Shown here piece after piece: positions 30,848-39,392 of a DNA stretch of 39,999 bases; position 1 is the stretch's first letter; each line of letters opens with the position of its first letter. The notes under the pieces were generated by a model that made no database searches, was not told the origin of the DNA, and saw only the letters and a program-made list of their open reading frames with translations. Source of the DNA: Candidatus Parcubacteria bacterium (GTDB taxonomy: Bacteria; Patescibacteriota; Minisyncoccia; Phycocordibacterales; UBA918); assembly GCA_021767645.1 (NCBI GenBank), contig JAASSY010000003.1, positions 1 through 39,999 on the forward strand, given 5' to 3'. Position numbers and translations under genes: made by a program.

Positions 30848-30891
30848 AAAAATGGCCCTCCCTGGACTTTTGTCCCAGTCGGGCCATTTTT
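30848..30891 (+). terminator. rpsG terminator
   Basis: AAAAATGGCCC ... GGGCCATTTTT, 11-bp outer stem with an inner CTGGAC/GTCCCAG hairpin and a clean T-run. Confidence 0.88.
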
Positions 30892-30934
30892 CTTGTGCTC
30901 CTCGTGATTCATCGCATTTATTGATTTCTTTGCC

Positions 30935-31291
30935 TTGTCTCGTGATGTTGTGCTTGGAAATGGTCACGAGCTGGTAAGAATAAAGTTAGATGTATATAGC
31001 AAGGAAGATTTAAGAGATAAGTATCCAGTTGAGAGTAAAAAACAAATAGAATCACTCGCTACTCACGATGCATTTAACTCCACTGTCGCTATGTCTAATG
31101 CACTAGAGGAGTTCTCGGCAAGAGTGTTAATTTTATCAGCCGAACATGAATATTCCTTAAGAATTTTGCAAGATTCATATCTTAAGCTAATGGAAAGCAT
31201 CACCACATTCATTGTGCATGACAACAAAGCATCAAAAGATAAAAATTTTGTGAATTCCATAAAGCTTTATAGAATTTGGAGCAAGATTTAA
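30935..31291 (+). CDS. AT-rich ORFan, unknown function
   Basis: 118 codons, clearly more AT-rich than its neighbours, with only non-ATG starts at the 5' end (TTG 30935 in the ORF track, GTG 30950 alternative) and no SD or close -10. The product is mostly helical and charged (LRDKYPVESKKQIESLATHD ...), without membrane segments or recognised motif. It may be a recently acquired gene or a 5'-truncated remnant. It is placed between two terminators in the gap that splits the str operon. Confidence 0.4.
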   Translation: MSRDVVLGNGHELVRIKLDVYSKEDLRDKYPVESKKQIESLATHDAFNSTVAMSNALEEFSARVLILSAEHEYSLRILQDSYLKLMESITTFIVHDNKASKDKNFVNSIKLYRIWSKI

Positions 31292-31294
31292 AAG

Positions 31295-31327
31295 AAACCC
31301 CGCAGCCGAGTCGTCGGCTGCGGGTTT
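31295..31327. terminator. Bidirectional intrinsic terminator
   Basis: CCCGCAGCCGA-GTCG-TCGGCTGCGGG with AAA/TTT flanks (one bulged C), between the AT-rich ORFan and the convergent gene at 31332. Confidence 0.88.
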
Positions 31328-31331
31328 GGAA

Positions 31332-31979
31332 TTAGCGAGGGATGTAAATTCCACCCTCGAACTCTAGCCCCAGTAATGCAAACGAAATCCAGACCGGCAG
31401 ATAACCAATATGTCGATTAATTCGGTCGTCGACGAAGAACGTCAAACGTTTGATTTGCGTGCGCGAAAGACTGCCTTCTCTCAAAGCCTGCGCTGTGGCA
31501 TCCACCACCAGCTCATGAATGAATCGATTTTCCAACGCACCTTCTATATGCATGAACGCATTGTAGACTGAGCCCACTTCGTAAAGGTCCTTGATGTGGA
31601 GGTGAGAACTGCCATCTTTACGCAGACGCACCTTACTCGTGCCCAAGGTCAACGATGATGCGTGTTCTTCGCTGAAAGTTTTTGGCGGTGGCAGTTCTGT
31701 GAAAGTGACTGTTTCACCAGCCAGTGCACGACCTACCATATCTCCCAAACGGGATGGTTCACGAGAGGTGTCATATACAGTGATGAGTACCCGGTCTTGT
31801 TTGCCAGTAATCACCTTCAAGGTTTTTCTGTCTTTTTTACTATAGACGTAGTGCGTCTGGCCAATTTTGAGGGTGTGTGGCGACTGGATGAGCGAGACAA
31901 CTTCTTCAATGGTGAGTTGAGTGCGCTTATCGTTTTCGATGCGCTTCCTGGCGTGCTTCGTAATGTGAACGGGGCGCAT
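31332..31979 (-). CDS. Hypothetical protein with N-terminal DUF4258-like region
   Basis: 215 residues from ATG 31979, chosen for its perfect SD AAAGGAG 6 nt upstream; the ORF-track start at 32039 lies in the promoter. The first ~75 residues (ITKHARKRIENDKRTQLTIEEV ... VLITVYDTSREP) resemble DUF4258/RelE-fold-like small RNA-binding or toxin-like domains; this match is weak. The C-terminal ~110 residues (HIKDLYEVGSVYNAFMHIEGAL ...) are unrecognised. It diverges from the ABC-F gene, with a 10-bp inverted element at both promoters. A consensus -35 TTGACA is present, with an atypically short spacing to TATATT. Confidence 0.55.
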   Translation of the reverse strand: MRPVHITKHARKRIENDKRTQLTIEEVVSLIQSPHTLKIGQTHYVYSKKDRKTLKVITGKQDRVLITVYDTSREPSRLGDMVGRALAGETVTFTELPPPKTFSEEHASSLTLGTSKVRLRKDGSSHLHIKDLYEVGSVYNAFMHIEGALENRFIHELVVDATAQALREGSLSRTQIKRLTFFVDDRINRHIGYLPVWISFALLGLEFEGGIYIPR

Positions 31980-32019
31980 GTGTTTCTCCTTTCGATGTTC
32001 GAGCTGGTGTAACAATATA

Positions 32020-32103
32020 ACACTATATATCTTTGTCAATATTCAGATGTGAGAAGGTGCCTCTTCAAAAAGGGAATGATTTTACTTTACTCTTATATAG
32101 TGT
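32020..32103. promoter_or_regulatory. Divergent promoter region with mirrored 10-mer
   Basis: ACACTATATA (32020-32029) and its complement TATATAGTGT (32094-32103) lie one in each divergent promoter, near TTGACA (minus side) and the TATAGT/TACGCT boxes (plus side). Possibly paired operator half-sites, or simply two similar -10 regions. Confidence 0.45.
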
Positions 32104-32115
32104 ACGCTACGGCCC

Positions 32116-33603
32116 ATGTCAAAAGCGCAAGGAGTGATTTCTTTCAAACGGGTGTCATTTGAGTACGATGCGACCAAACCAATCTTAACTGAAGCTGATT
32201 TTTCGGTGCGCCGAGGCGCTAAGCTGACCCTCATGGGGCAAAATGGGGCGGGGAAGTCGACTATCTTTTCGTTGATTACTGGCGCCTTGCAGCCAGAGGA
32301 GGGTGATATACACGTAGAACCACGGATTACGATTGCGTTGGCACGACAGATGATCCCGCGTGAAGAATTATCGCAAACCGTGCGGGAGTTTTTTCAAAAC
32401 TGTTTTACCGAAACAGTCTACAACATTGATCCCAAAATCGATGCGGTATTAGAAGTGGTGAATTTGGTGCCGACTGAAAAGCAGCAAGCCACCTTTAAAG
32501 ATCGGACAGTCGGTAGTTTTTCGGGCGGTCAACAAGCCCGCCTTCTGTTAGCGTCTGCACTTATTCAAGAACCAGATATTCTGCTACTCGATGAGCCAAC
32601 AAACAACCTCGACAGCGCTGGTATTGCTCACTTGACTGAATTTCTTAAGGAATACCGCAAGACTGTGTTAGTGATTTCGCATGATGCTGACTTCTTGAAC
32701 GCTTTTACCCACGGTGTGTTGTATCTTAATACCCAGAAGCGTCAGATTGAATTGTTTCAAGGAAATTATCATAAAGTAGTAGGCCAGATTGCTGCCCAAG
32801 TAGAAAAAGAAAAGCGTCAAAACGCCCAACTACAGAAACAGATCAAAGCCGATAAGGAGAAGATTAACTACTTCTCAAACAAAGGTGGAAAAATGCGTAT
32901 GGTGGCGAAACGGATGCGCGATGATATTGCTGAGGCAGAAGAGAACAAAATTGACGTGCGCCAAGAGGACAAAACCATCCGTCCTTTCACGATTGAGCCA
33001 CATAGTGATGTACCGCTTGAAGTTGTGCAGCTTGACTCAGTCAAAGTGATTAAAAATCATGAGCCGAAAGATTGTCGCTGTGATGTCACACTGCAGCGTG
33101 GTCAGCACTTACGGATCGTTGGTCCAAACGGTATTGGTAAGACAACGTTGCTTGAGAGTTTGGCAGGAGGTGATGCTACCGGTGAACATATAGCGGCTGG
33201 GGTGCGGATTGGGTACTATCGGCAAGACTTTTCCAATCTCGATTTTAACGCCACGGTGTTTGATACGCTGATGGACTCGATGCGAGAAAAGTTTGAAGAA
33301 GATATGCGCTCAATAGCAGCTGGCTTTTTGTTGTTGAGCGATGTGATGCGAACGAAGGTAGGTAGTCTTTCAGAAGGACAGAAAGGCTTGTTGGCGTTTG
33401 CCAAGCTGACTATGGAGCAGCCAGGACTCTTAATTCTTGATGAACCAACCAACCACATCAACTTTCGACACATCCCGGTAATCGCTCAAGCTTTACATAA
33501 CTACAAAGGAGCTATGATCCTTGTTTCTCACGTACCTGATTTTGTAGAACAGATACGGATTGATCAGACGCTCGATCTGGCTACGCTTAAAGCTAAGAAA
33601 TAA
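32116..33603 (+). CDS. ABC-F family ATPase
   Basis: 495 residues, two ATP-binding cassettes in one soluble chain, no membrane domain. NBD1: GQNGAGKST, signature SFSGGQQARL, LLLDEPTNNLD, SHDADF. The linker (about 225-290) is Lys/Gln-rich and basic, the position of the ribosomal P-site-contacting arm. NBD2: GPNGIGKTT, a drifted signature SLSEGQKGL, LILDEPTNHIN (Asp replaced by Asn) and SHVPDF. ABC-F proteins act on the ribosome in translation or antibiotic protection; which role applies is not readable. Degenerate NBD2 suggests asymmetric ATP use. Confidence 0.88.
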   Translation: MSKAQGVISFKRVSFEYDATKPILTEADFSVRRGAKLTLMGQNGAGKSTIFSLITGALQPEEGDIHVEPRITIALARQMIPREELSQTVREFFQNCFTETVYNIDPKIDAVLEVVNLVPTEKQQATFKDRTVGSFSGGQQARLLLASALIQEPDILLLDEPTNNLDSAGIAHLTEFLKEYRKTVLVISHDADFLNAFTHGVLYLNTQKRQIELFQGNYHKVVGQIAAQVEKEKRQNAQLQKQIKADKEKINYFSNKGGKMRMVAKRMRDDIAEAEENKIDVRQEDKTIRPFTIEPHSDVPLEVVQLDSVKVIKNHEPKDCRCDVTLQRGQHLRIVGPNGIGKTTLLESLAGGDATGEHIAAGVRIGYYRQDFSNLDFNATVFDTLMDSMREKFEEDMRSIAAGFLLLSDVMRTKVGSLSEGQKGLLAFAKLTMEQPGLLILDEPTNHINFRHIPVIAQALHNYKGAMILVSHVPDFVEQIRIDQTLDLATLKAKK

Positions 33604-33644
33604 CACGCACGAGCGTACCCTATGATGCGAAGCATGTCGTTGTA

Positions 33645-34634
33645 TTAAGGGCGCCGTGAAAGTCGTGCTGCCAGACGTAACGTGCCAAACAGAAGGAAAA
33701 CCAAGAGTCCTACTTGGATGAGTATTGGATACGATAGGAGCCAAGACGTGATGGTTAATATGGCGGTATAGATACCTCGTACAATATTTTCCACGAAGGT
33801 GAATACGTCACCAAAAAACCCTGGGGGTTTCTCTGGTGGTGATGGTTGTGTATCACTGCGTATTACTGCTCCAAATCCATCTTCGTTGACTGGTACATCT
33901 GGATCAGCTTGTTGGGTGGCAATAGTTAGGTCACGGTTTGCCCGATAGTTGTCCAGCCGTCGTTTAGTGGTGTTGCTCCAGTTGGTGATGTTACGTAGAA
34001 GTGTTTCGGCCCGTGATGGCGTCAGGAAACGTTCGAGACCTTGTGCGGTAGATGTGGTACTCGAACTGGTAGCGGTGAGGGTTGTCGTTGCCAGGTTACC
34101 AGTTTCATTGGTAGGTGCTGGTTCTGGTGTGTTGTAGGTAAGTGGATCAGTACCTCGCGCTCGTTCTTCGTCGTCAGTTAGTCCGTCACCATCATCGTCA
34201 GTATCGGTTTCGTTGCCGATGCCATCGCCATCAGTATCGTAGTCTACAAACAGGATGTCGTCGGCTAAGGAGGCAGTCACGGTCGTACGTTCTTCACTCC
34301 CGTCCACACGACTGAGTTCAAGACGTGAGAGCTCAGCGCGTACGGTGTGTTCACCGTAGTCTGGTGTCCAGTCTGCCCAGCTTTCGACAATTCGTCCGTC
34401 GAGTGCGGCAACACTTTTACGAGTGAGTACCTGATCATCGATGTAGAAGGTGACCGTGCCAGCTAGTTCAGCCCCTGTGTTGTTGCGGACTGCGACGTAG
34501 ATGCGGACTGGTTCATCGACAAAAACCGTTTCTCGGTCGTACCAGAGACCTTGTACAAAACCAGCGCTGTCGGTTTGGGCCAAGCTAAGACAGGGTATGA
34601 GGAGGACACAAGCGATCGCAATAGTGCGTTTCAT
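33645..34634 (-). CDS. Exported protein with thrombospondin type 3 calcium-binding repeats
   Basis: Start ATG 34634 (MKRTIAIACVLL), giving a signal peptide cleaved near SLAQ. About 329 residues: a CARDB-like beta domain (about 25-125), then calcium-binding TSP3-like repeats (DTDGDGIGNETDTDDDGDGL), a Thr/Ser linker, and a C-terminal membrane helix (about 295-320) with a basic end. So it is probably anchored outside the cell. TATAAT ends exactly 6 nt before ATG: a leaderless start. It is divergent from 34689 across a ~54-bp region holding both -10 boxes. Function unknown; surface adhesion or assembly is a guess. Confidence 0.75.
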   Translation of the reverse strand: MKRTIAIACVLLIPCLSLAQTDSAGFVQGLWYDRETVFVDEPVRIYVAVRNNTGAELAGTVTFYIDDQVLTRKSVAALDGRIVESWADWTPDYGEHTVRAELSRLELSRVDGSEERTTVTASLADDILFVDYDTDGDGIGNETDTDDDGDGLTDDEERARGTDPLTYNTPEPAPTNETGNLATTTLTATSSSTTSTAQGLERFLTPSRAETLLRNITNWSNTTKRRLDNYRANRDLTIATQQADPDVPVNEDGFGAVIRSDTQPSPPEKPPGFFGDVFTFVENIVRGIYTAILTITSWLLSYPILIQVGLLVFLLFGTLRLAARLSRRP

Positions 34635-34688
34635 TACTTCATTATATACATACATGACGGCTTGGACAGCCTGCGCTATACTGGGGCA

Positions 34689-35150
34689 ATGTTGAAATAC
34701 ACTCTATTCATCTTCGCAGTGCTCGTGGCCAACGTGGCCTTTTGGTATGCTGGCGGTCCAACACTGTGGCAATCGGCACCCGCACCATCTTCTGGCAGCA
34801 ACGCATCGCCAGCTGTGGTCGACGCCTTTATTTTTACTTTACAAGAAGAGGTGAATAAGAAAACTGGCCAACCGATCGAAGGTTACGAACCGGCCATGTT
34901 TTTGGCGGTATTTCCTGGTTTAACGAAGAGTGATTTTGCTGGGGTAGACGCTAGTATTGGCACGTATCAGTTTGCCAACGGGCAGCTGCGTCTGGATATG
35001 GACGGGGCAGAACTCGTTCACTCTGCTGCTGGTGCTGTTACGCGCCAAGGGATGGAGACACTACTATATAACGTCGGCGAGCGCATTGGGGTAGATGTAC
35101 GAGGTGACGGTACGCTGACTGATGTCATGCGGTACTTGATTGAGCAGTAA
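34689..35150 (+). CDS. Exported or anchored protein, unknown function
   Basis: 153 residues from ATG 34689; the ORF track extends 46 codons too far upstream, through the promoter and into the opposite gene. TATACT ends 6 nt before ATG. N-terminal hydrophobic segment (about 4-22, LFIFAVLVANVAFWYAGG), then a soluble domain with a long helix (VVDAFIFTLQEEVNKKTGQPIEGYEPAMFLAVFPGL). No recognised family and no Cys. Confidence 0.6.
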   Translation: MLKYTLFIFAVLVANVAFWYAGGPTLWQSAPAPSSGSNASPAVVDAFIFTLQEEVNKKTGQPIEGYEPAMFLAVFPGLTKSDFAGVDASIGTYQFANGQLRLDMDGAELVHSAAGAVTRQGMETLLYNVGERIGVDVRGDGTLTDVMRYLIEQ

Positions 35151-35152
35151 CT

Positions 35153-35530
35153 TTAGGCCGCCCAAAGTCCCAACCAGGCGCCCAGATAGTGGACTACCAC
35201 GTAAAGAAAGAAGATGTAGCCGAGTACGCCGGCGATGAGTGCCAGGGCTACGTAATTGATAATCTCGTTGCGACGACGCTTTGCTTCGTCGATGGTACAA
35301 ATACCTTTTTGTCGAGTGAGGTATAGATAGATTGCGGTGAGTAGTGCTACGAGTCCAACGCCACGGAAGGCCCATTTATACTCACCGTAGAGCGTGTCAG
35401 CTAAGGATGAAGCAAAGCTAACGGTAGACAAACCCAGTAAGACAAAAATAAGTGGCGAGAGGCAACAGAGTGAAGCAATGATGACAGGAACGCCGCTTAC
35501 TCGAAGCAGGTCTTTAATGTATTGTTTCAT
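35153..35530 (-). CDS. Small membrane protein resembling MerT-type transporters
   Basis: 125 residues from ATG 35530, four membrane helices. The first holds a vicinal Cys pair in ASLCCLSPLIFVLLGLS, like the metal-binding CC of mercuric transporter MerT, and a further Cys lies in the cytoplasmic loop (KGICTID). No merA, merP or MerR-type regulator is nearby, so mercury transport is doubtful; other soft-metal or redox roles are possible. CATACT ends 8 nt before ATG. It converges on 34689 with a 2-nt gap and no terminator. Confidence 0.5.
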   Translation of the reverse strand: MKQYIKDLLRVSGVPVIIASLCCLSPLIFVLLGLSTVSFASSLADTLYGEYKWAFRGVGLVALLTAIYLYLTRQKGICTIDEAKRRRNEIINYVALALIAGVLGYIFFLYVVVHYLGAWLGLWAA

Positions 35531-35553
35531 ATACACTTAGTATGCCATAACCG

Positions 35554-35582
35554 TTGCTGTTTTGCGGTAAATACCGTATAGT
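35554..35582 (+). promoter_or_regulatory. fusA promoter
   Basis: TTGCTG (35554-35559), exactly 17 nt, TATAGT (35577-35582); predicted start near 35589, leaving a ~130-nt leader. Confidence 0.72.
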
Positions 35583-35594
35583 ACTGCCGATTGA

Positions 35595-35658
35595 ACTCAG
35601 GAACACTGAGTCATGTCTCTTTCGCAGGAAAAGGTGCGCGGCGCCAACGGCGCCGCGC
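35595..35658 (+). promoter_or_regulatory. fusA leader hairpins
   Basis: ACTCAG-GAACA-CTGAGT (35595-35611) and a very stable GCGCGGCGCC-AAC-GGCGCCGCGC (35636-35658) in the 5' leader of fusA. A GGGAGG run at 35675-35680 lies 40 nt from the ATG, too far for a direct SD. Possible translational control site. Confidence 0.55.
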
Positions 35659-35719
35659 CCTGTGTACCGCGTAAAGGGAGGTCAGGTATTAACACAATAT
35701 ATAAGTAATTATAATTAGT

Positions 35720-37885
35720 ATGGCTAGGGAATTCCCAATCGAAAAGATGCGTAACTTCGGTATTGTTGCGCACGTGGACGCGGGTAAGACAACAACGTCT
35801 GAGCGCGTACTCTTTTATACCGGTATGAGTCACAAAATTGGCGAGGTACACGACGGTGCCACCGTGACCGACTGGATGGAACAGGAACGTGAGCGCGGTA
35901 TCACTATTACTGCGGCGGCGATTTCGTGTCACTGGACAAAAACGATGGAAGAGGACCGCAAGAACAAGGACCTCATGACAACGTTTAACATCATTGATAC
36001 GCCAGGACACATTGACTTTACTGCTGAAGTAAAACGGTCGATGCGAGTGCTCGACGGAGCGGTAGTTGTGTTTGACGGAGCGGCTGGTGTGGAACCTCAG
36101 ACTGAGACTAACTGGGGCTACGCTGATGAAGCTGGTGTCCCACGACTGTGTTTTGTAAACAAAATGGACAAGCTCGGTGCCGACTACGATGCGTCGATTA
36201 AGTCTATCCACGACCGACTGTCACCAAAGGCAGTACGTATCCAGCTGCCTATTGGCAAGGAAGACACACTATCTGGTGTGGTTGACCTCATTACCATGAA
36301 GGCCTACCGTTTTGCCGGCACGATGGGTATGGACGTGACCGAAGAGGAGATCCCAGCCGATATGCAGGAAGAAGCCGAAAAGTGGCGTGCTGAGCTTATC
36401 GAACAGGTGGTAGCCCACGATGACGACATGATGGAAGCGTACCTTGGTGGTGAAGAGCCAAGTAACGAAGACTTGAAAAAAGTGTTACGAAAAGCAGTAC
36501 TCGCCAACGAAATCTTCCCTGTACTGACTGGTTCTGCCCTGAAAAACATTGGCGTCCAGCTCGTTCTTGACGCAGTGGTAGACTATCTGCCGGCCCCAAC
36601 CGACCTCCCGCCGGTAGAAGGTACCAACCCGAAGACTGAAGAAAGTATCCAACGCCTTCCGTCAGACGATGAGCCATTCTCTGCGCTGGCCTTTAAGCTC
36701 CAGGATGATAAGTTCGTGGGACAGCTAGCCTTCTTCCGGGTGTACTCTGGTACCGTGCAGGCTGGTTCATACATCCTCAACTCTTCAACCGGCAATAAAG
36801 AACGTGTGGGGCGTATTGTGCGCCTGATGGCCGACAAGCGTGAAGAAGTTGATGAAGTACACGCTGGAGAGATTGCCGCGGCAGTAGGTATTAAAGAGGT
36901 AAAAACTTCACACACCCTCTGTGCCGAGAGTGATCCAATTGTACTTGAGCAGATTACCTTCCCGAAACCAGTGGTAGCCGTTCGAGTTGAGCCAAAAACG
37001 AAGAACGACCAGGAGAAGATGAGTACCGCTTTGAAGCGATTGGCTGATGAAGACCCAACCTTCACTGTTTCAACTGACGAGGAAACCCTCGAGACCATTA
37101 TTGCTGGTATGGGTGAGCTTCACCTCGACATTATTGTCGACCGCATGAAACGTGAGTTTGGTGTAGAAGCCAACATCGGTGCACCACAGGTGGCGTACCG
37201 TGAGACAATTCAGCGCGAAGCTGAAGCAGAGCACAAGTACGTCAAGCAGTCTGGTGGTCGTGGTCAGTACGGACACGTGAAAATCCGCATCAAACCAATG
37301 GAAGAGTTGGCGACCGATGCAGACGGCGAAGATGTAAAAGTAGCGAAAAACGTCACCCGCGAAGATCACTTCGAGTTCATCGACAACATCAAGGGTGGTG
37401 TGATTCCAGGTGAATTTATCCCAGCGGTTATGAAGGGGGCAAAAGAAGCTATGAGCCGTGGGTTTGTCGCCGGTTACCGCATGGAAGATATTTCGGTAGA
37501 ACTGTTTGACGGTTCTTACCACGACGTCGACTCGAGTGAAGTAGCTTTCCGTCTAGCAGCGATTAACGCCTTTAAAGACGCTGCCGCAAAAGCTGGTCCA
37601 GTTATCTTGGAACCGATTATGAAAGTAGAAGTTCGGACACCGGAAGAATACATGGGTGATATCAACGGTAACCTCTCCAGTAAGCGTGGTCAGGTAGAAG
37701 GTACCGAAGAAATGGGCGGTAAGACTATCGTCCACGCCAAAGTACCATTGGCCGAGCTGTTTGGGTACACCAACACGCTCCGTTCGATGACACAAGGCCG
37801 AGCTTCCATGACGATGGAGTTTGATCACTACGACGTGGTGCCGCCAAACGTCGCCGAAGACATTAAGAAGGCAAGGGGCGTCTAA
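35720..37885 (+). CDS. fusA: Elongation factor G
   Basis: Translocase GTPase, 721 residues. G1 [10 protein letters not shown]2 RGITIT, G3 DTPGH, G4 NKMD, G5 GSALKN; then domains II to V, with [11 protein letters not shown] in domain IV and [17 protein letters not shown] in domain V. Longer than Escherichia coli EF-G (704) through small insertions near residues 70-80 and 200-230. It is separated from rpsG by ~5 kb of accessory genes and has its own promoter and structured leader; tuf does not follow. Confidence 0.98.
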   Translation: MAREFPIEKMRNFGIVAHVDAGKTTTSERVLFYTGMSHKIGEVHDGATVTDWMEQERERGITITAAAISCHWTKTMEEDRKNKDLMTTFNIIDTPGHIDFTAEVKRSMRVLDGAVVVFDGAAGVEPQTETNWGYADEAGVPRLCFVNKMDKLGADYDASIKSIHDRLSPKAVRIQLPIGKEDTLSGVVDLITMKAYRFAGTMGMDVTEEEIPADMQEEAEKWRAELIEQVVAHDDDMMEAYLGGEEPSNEDLKKVLRKAVLANEIFPVLTGSALKNIGVQLVLDAVVDYLPAPTDLPPVEGTNPKTEESIQRLPSDDEPFSALAFKLQDDKFVGQLAFFRVYSGTVQAGSYILNSSTGNKERVGRIVRLMADKREEVDEVHAGEIAAAVGIKEVKTSHTLCAESDPIVLEQITFPKPVVAVRVEPKTKNDQEKMSTALKRLADEDPTFTVSTDEETLETIIAGMGELHLDIIVDRMKREFGVEANIGAPQVAYRETIQREAEAEHKYVKQSGGRGQYGHVKIRIKPMEELATDADGEDVKVAKNVTREDHFEFIDNIKGGVIPGEFIPAVMKGAKEAMSRGFVAGYRMEDISVELFDGSYHDVDSSEVAFRLAAINAFKDAAAKAGPVILEPIMKVEVRTPEEYMGDINGNLSSKRGQVEGTEEMGGKTIVHAKVPLAELFGYTNTLRSMTQGRASMTMEFDHYDVVPPNVAEDIKKARGV

Positions 37886-37896
37886 GGGTCTTTAGA

Positions 37897-38155
37897 GAAA
37901 GTGACCACTTTCGGCTCTTAGATGAGACGGAGCGATGTTTTCTGCTCGTTACTAGAGCAGAAAACCAGCGAGTCGGGTGAGACAGCCTGAGAGGCTGTTG
38001 CAAGAGGTTGCCTGCGATTTTGCAGGATGAAAAATAGCAACAACCTGTACTGCTTATGTAAGAAGAACAAGTACTTAGTAAAATGCCGCGCCAGCGGCTA
38101 TTTTACTTAGAAACCAGTGGGTCAAGGGTCTGGAAAGCAGTGGAGTTTGGTTTCT
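37897..38155 (+). ncRNA. Hairpin-rich non-coding stretch after fusA (candidate structured RNA)
   Basis: The 366-base gap 37886-38251 has no gene. It holds at least six stem-loops in a row: GAAAGTG/CACTTTC (37897-37912), TTTTCTGCTC/GAGCAGAAAA (37938-37964), ACAGCCT/AGGCTGT (37982-37998), AGGTTG...CAACCT enclosing CCTGC/GCAGG (38005-38046), GTAAAATGCCGC/GCGGC-T-ATTTTAC (38078-38106) and AGAAACCA...TGGTTTCT (38109-38155). I could not match it to tmRNA, RNase P, 6S or SRP RNA. Strand is assumed from fusA. It may be a long 3' UTR, a novel RNA or a repeat region. Confidence 0.45.
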
Positions 38156-38251
38156 GTGAAAAAATACTCATAAAACGCCTGCGTCAAGTGCATAGGGTTT
38201 CGTGGATAACTCATCGCTGTGTCAAGCCTCTAAGGTAGTAGAATTGAGAGT

Positions 38252-39364
38252 ATGAAATATATTGCATACAATCTACCCACCACATTACTCGTATTCGCAG
38301 CGATACTTTTTACTAGCACATTCTTTTTTTTAGTAGGCACAACACCAGCTGTAGCAGCTCCGTCAGACTATCCTACAGAACTCACTGGCTATATATGGGC
38401 TGGTACTCAAGATGCTGCTGATGGTACTGCGCAAGGTATTGGCTGGATCTCACTTAACTGTGAAAACGAATCGCCGTCTTGTCCAGTTGACTACGGAGTG
38501 GAGATTACCGACGGTGGTTCTGACGTTAATGGCTACCTACTACAAGGCGAAGCGTGGGCAGGCGGAGCAACCAGTTCTATCGGCTGGGTCACCTTTGAAC
38601 CTAGCGACTGTCCAGCTCAAGACCCGACTGATTGTCGAGCTCGGTTAAATCCAGTTACACTAGAGTTCACAGGTTGGGCTCGTGCTTGTTCAGTATATGT
38701 AAGTGGCTGTTCTGGTGCTCTTAAGTCAAATGCAGATAAGTTAGCTGATTGGGACGGCTGGATTTCACTAAATAGTGCAAATCACAGCGGTGCTATCTCA
38801 TACGGAGTAGCGATAAATGGTGCTGGAACAAATTTTGATCCAGCCAGTTGGGCGTGGGGTTCAAATGTCCTGGGACAAGTAGGTTCATGGGGTATGGCAG
38901 GTCTACGTAGTCGAGGCGGTCCTGGTGACCCGGATGATGGTCTGGCTTGTGTGGCAGAGCAAGGTACGACGTATGAGTGTATTGGTAATATATCTTCTTC
39001 AACAACAGTGTATCCATCCTGTTATACTGAGACAGATTCAATTGACTGCACAAGTAGTGGTGATGTGTGCAACCCAAGCACCGGTCAATGCGTTGCCAGC
39101 TTCACTGCTTCCGGAACGATCGAGGTATCACCGTCAATCGCACGGCGCGGGAGTGACGTAGAGGTTACTTGGAGCGGTGTTACCGGAGCCGGAGCCAGTT
39201 GTGAGGTTGCTGTTTCTGACGGCGGCTCGATTCCGATTGCAGCAGCAGACGGTTCAGACACGTACACCATTAACGCCAACATTACTACGTTCACGATTGA
39301 GTGTAATGGTATGCCGGGTGACAGTGTGACGGTCGAGGCCATCGGTACCTCATTTGAGTCCTAA
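38252..39364 (+). CDS. Exported surface protein with GWISLN-type modules
   Basis: 370 residues. Signal peptide MKYIAYNLPTTLLVFAAILF... cleaved near AVAA. The N-terminal two-thirds repeat a module with GWISLN / GWVTFEP and YGVEI/YGVAI landmarks and paired Cys (three irregular copies, about 45-200), a pattern common in Parcubacteria secreted proteins. A Cys-rich segment (about 225-285) follows, then an Ig-like beta domain (about 285-365). TAGAAT ends 7 nt before ATG. Probably extracellular; function unknown. Confidence 0.72.
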   Translation: MKYIAYNLPTTLLVFAAILFTSTFFFLVGTTPAVAAPSDYPTELTGYIWAGTQDAADGTAQGIGWISLNCENESPSCPVDYGVEITDGGSDVNGYLLQGEAWAGGATSSIGWVTFEPSDCPAQDPTDCRARLNPVTLEFTGWARACSVYVSGCSGALKSNADKLADWDGWISLNSANHSGAISYGVAINGAGTNFDPASWAWGSNVLGQVGSWGMAGLRSRGGPGDPDDGLACVAEQGTTYECIGNISSSTTVYPSCYTETDSIDCTSSGDVCNPSTGQCVASFTASGTIEVSPSIARRGSDVEVTWSGVTGAGASCEVAVSDGGSIPIAAADGSDTYTINANITTFTIECNGMPGDSVTVEAIGTSFES

Positions 39365-39392
39365 CAAATTATACGCATAAACGATTCACACT

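Noticed and set aside
34551-34688. 46-codon N-terminal extension of the gene at 34689
   Set aside because: It runs through the -10 boxes of two divergent promoters and into the signal peptide of the opposite gene. The signal-peptide-like N-terminus begins at 34689.
38118-38141. SRP RNA-like string (GGTC...TGGAA...AGCAG) after fusA
   Set aside because: The bases around the GGAA-type loop give only two pairs, the conserved GTCAGG/AGCAG symmetric loop cannot form, and no closing helix matches 4.5S RNA.
37886-38251. tmRNA, RNase P RNA or 6S RNA in the fusA downstream gap
   Set aside because: No tRNA-like 3' end, no GAGGAAAGTC-type RNase P core, no long 6S-like rod. Kept only as an unclassified structured region.
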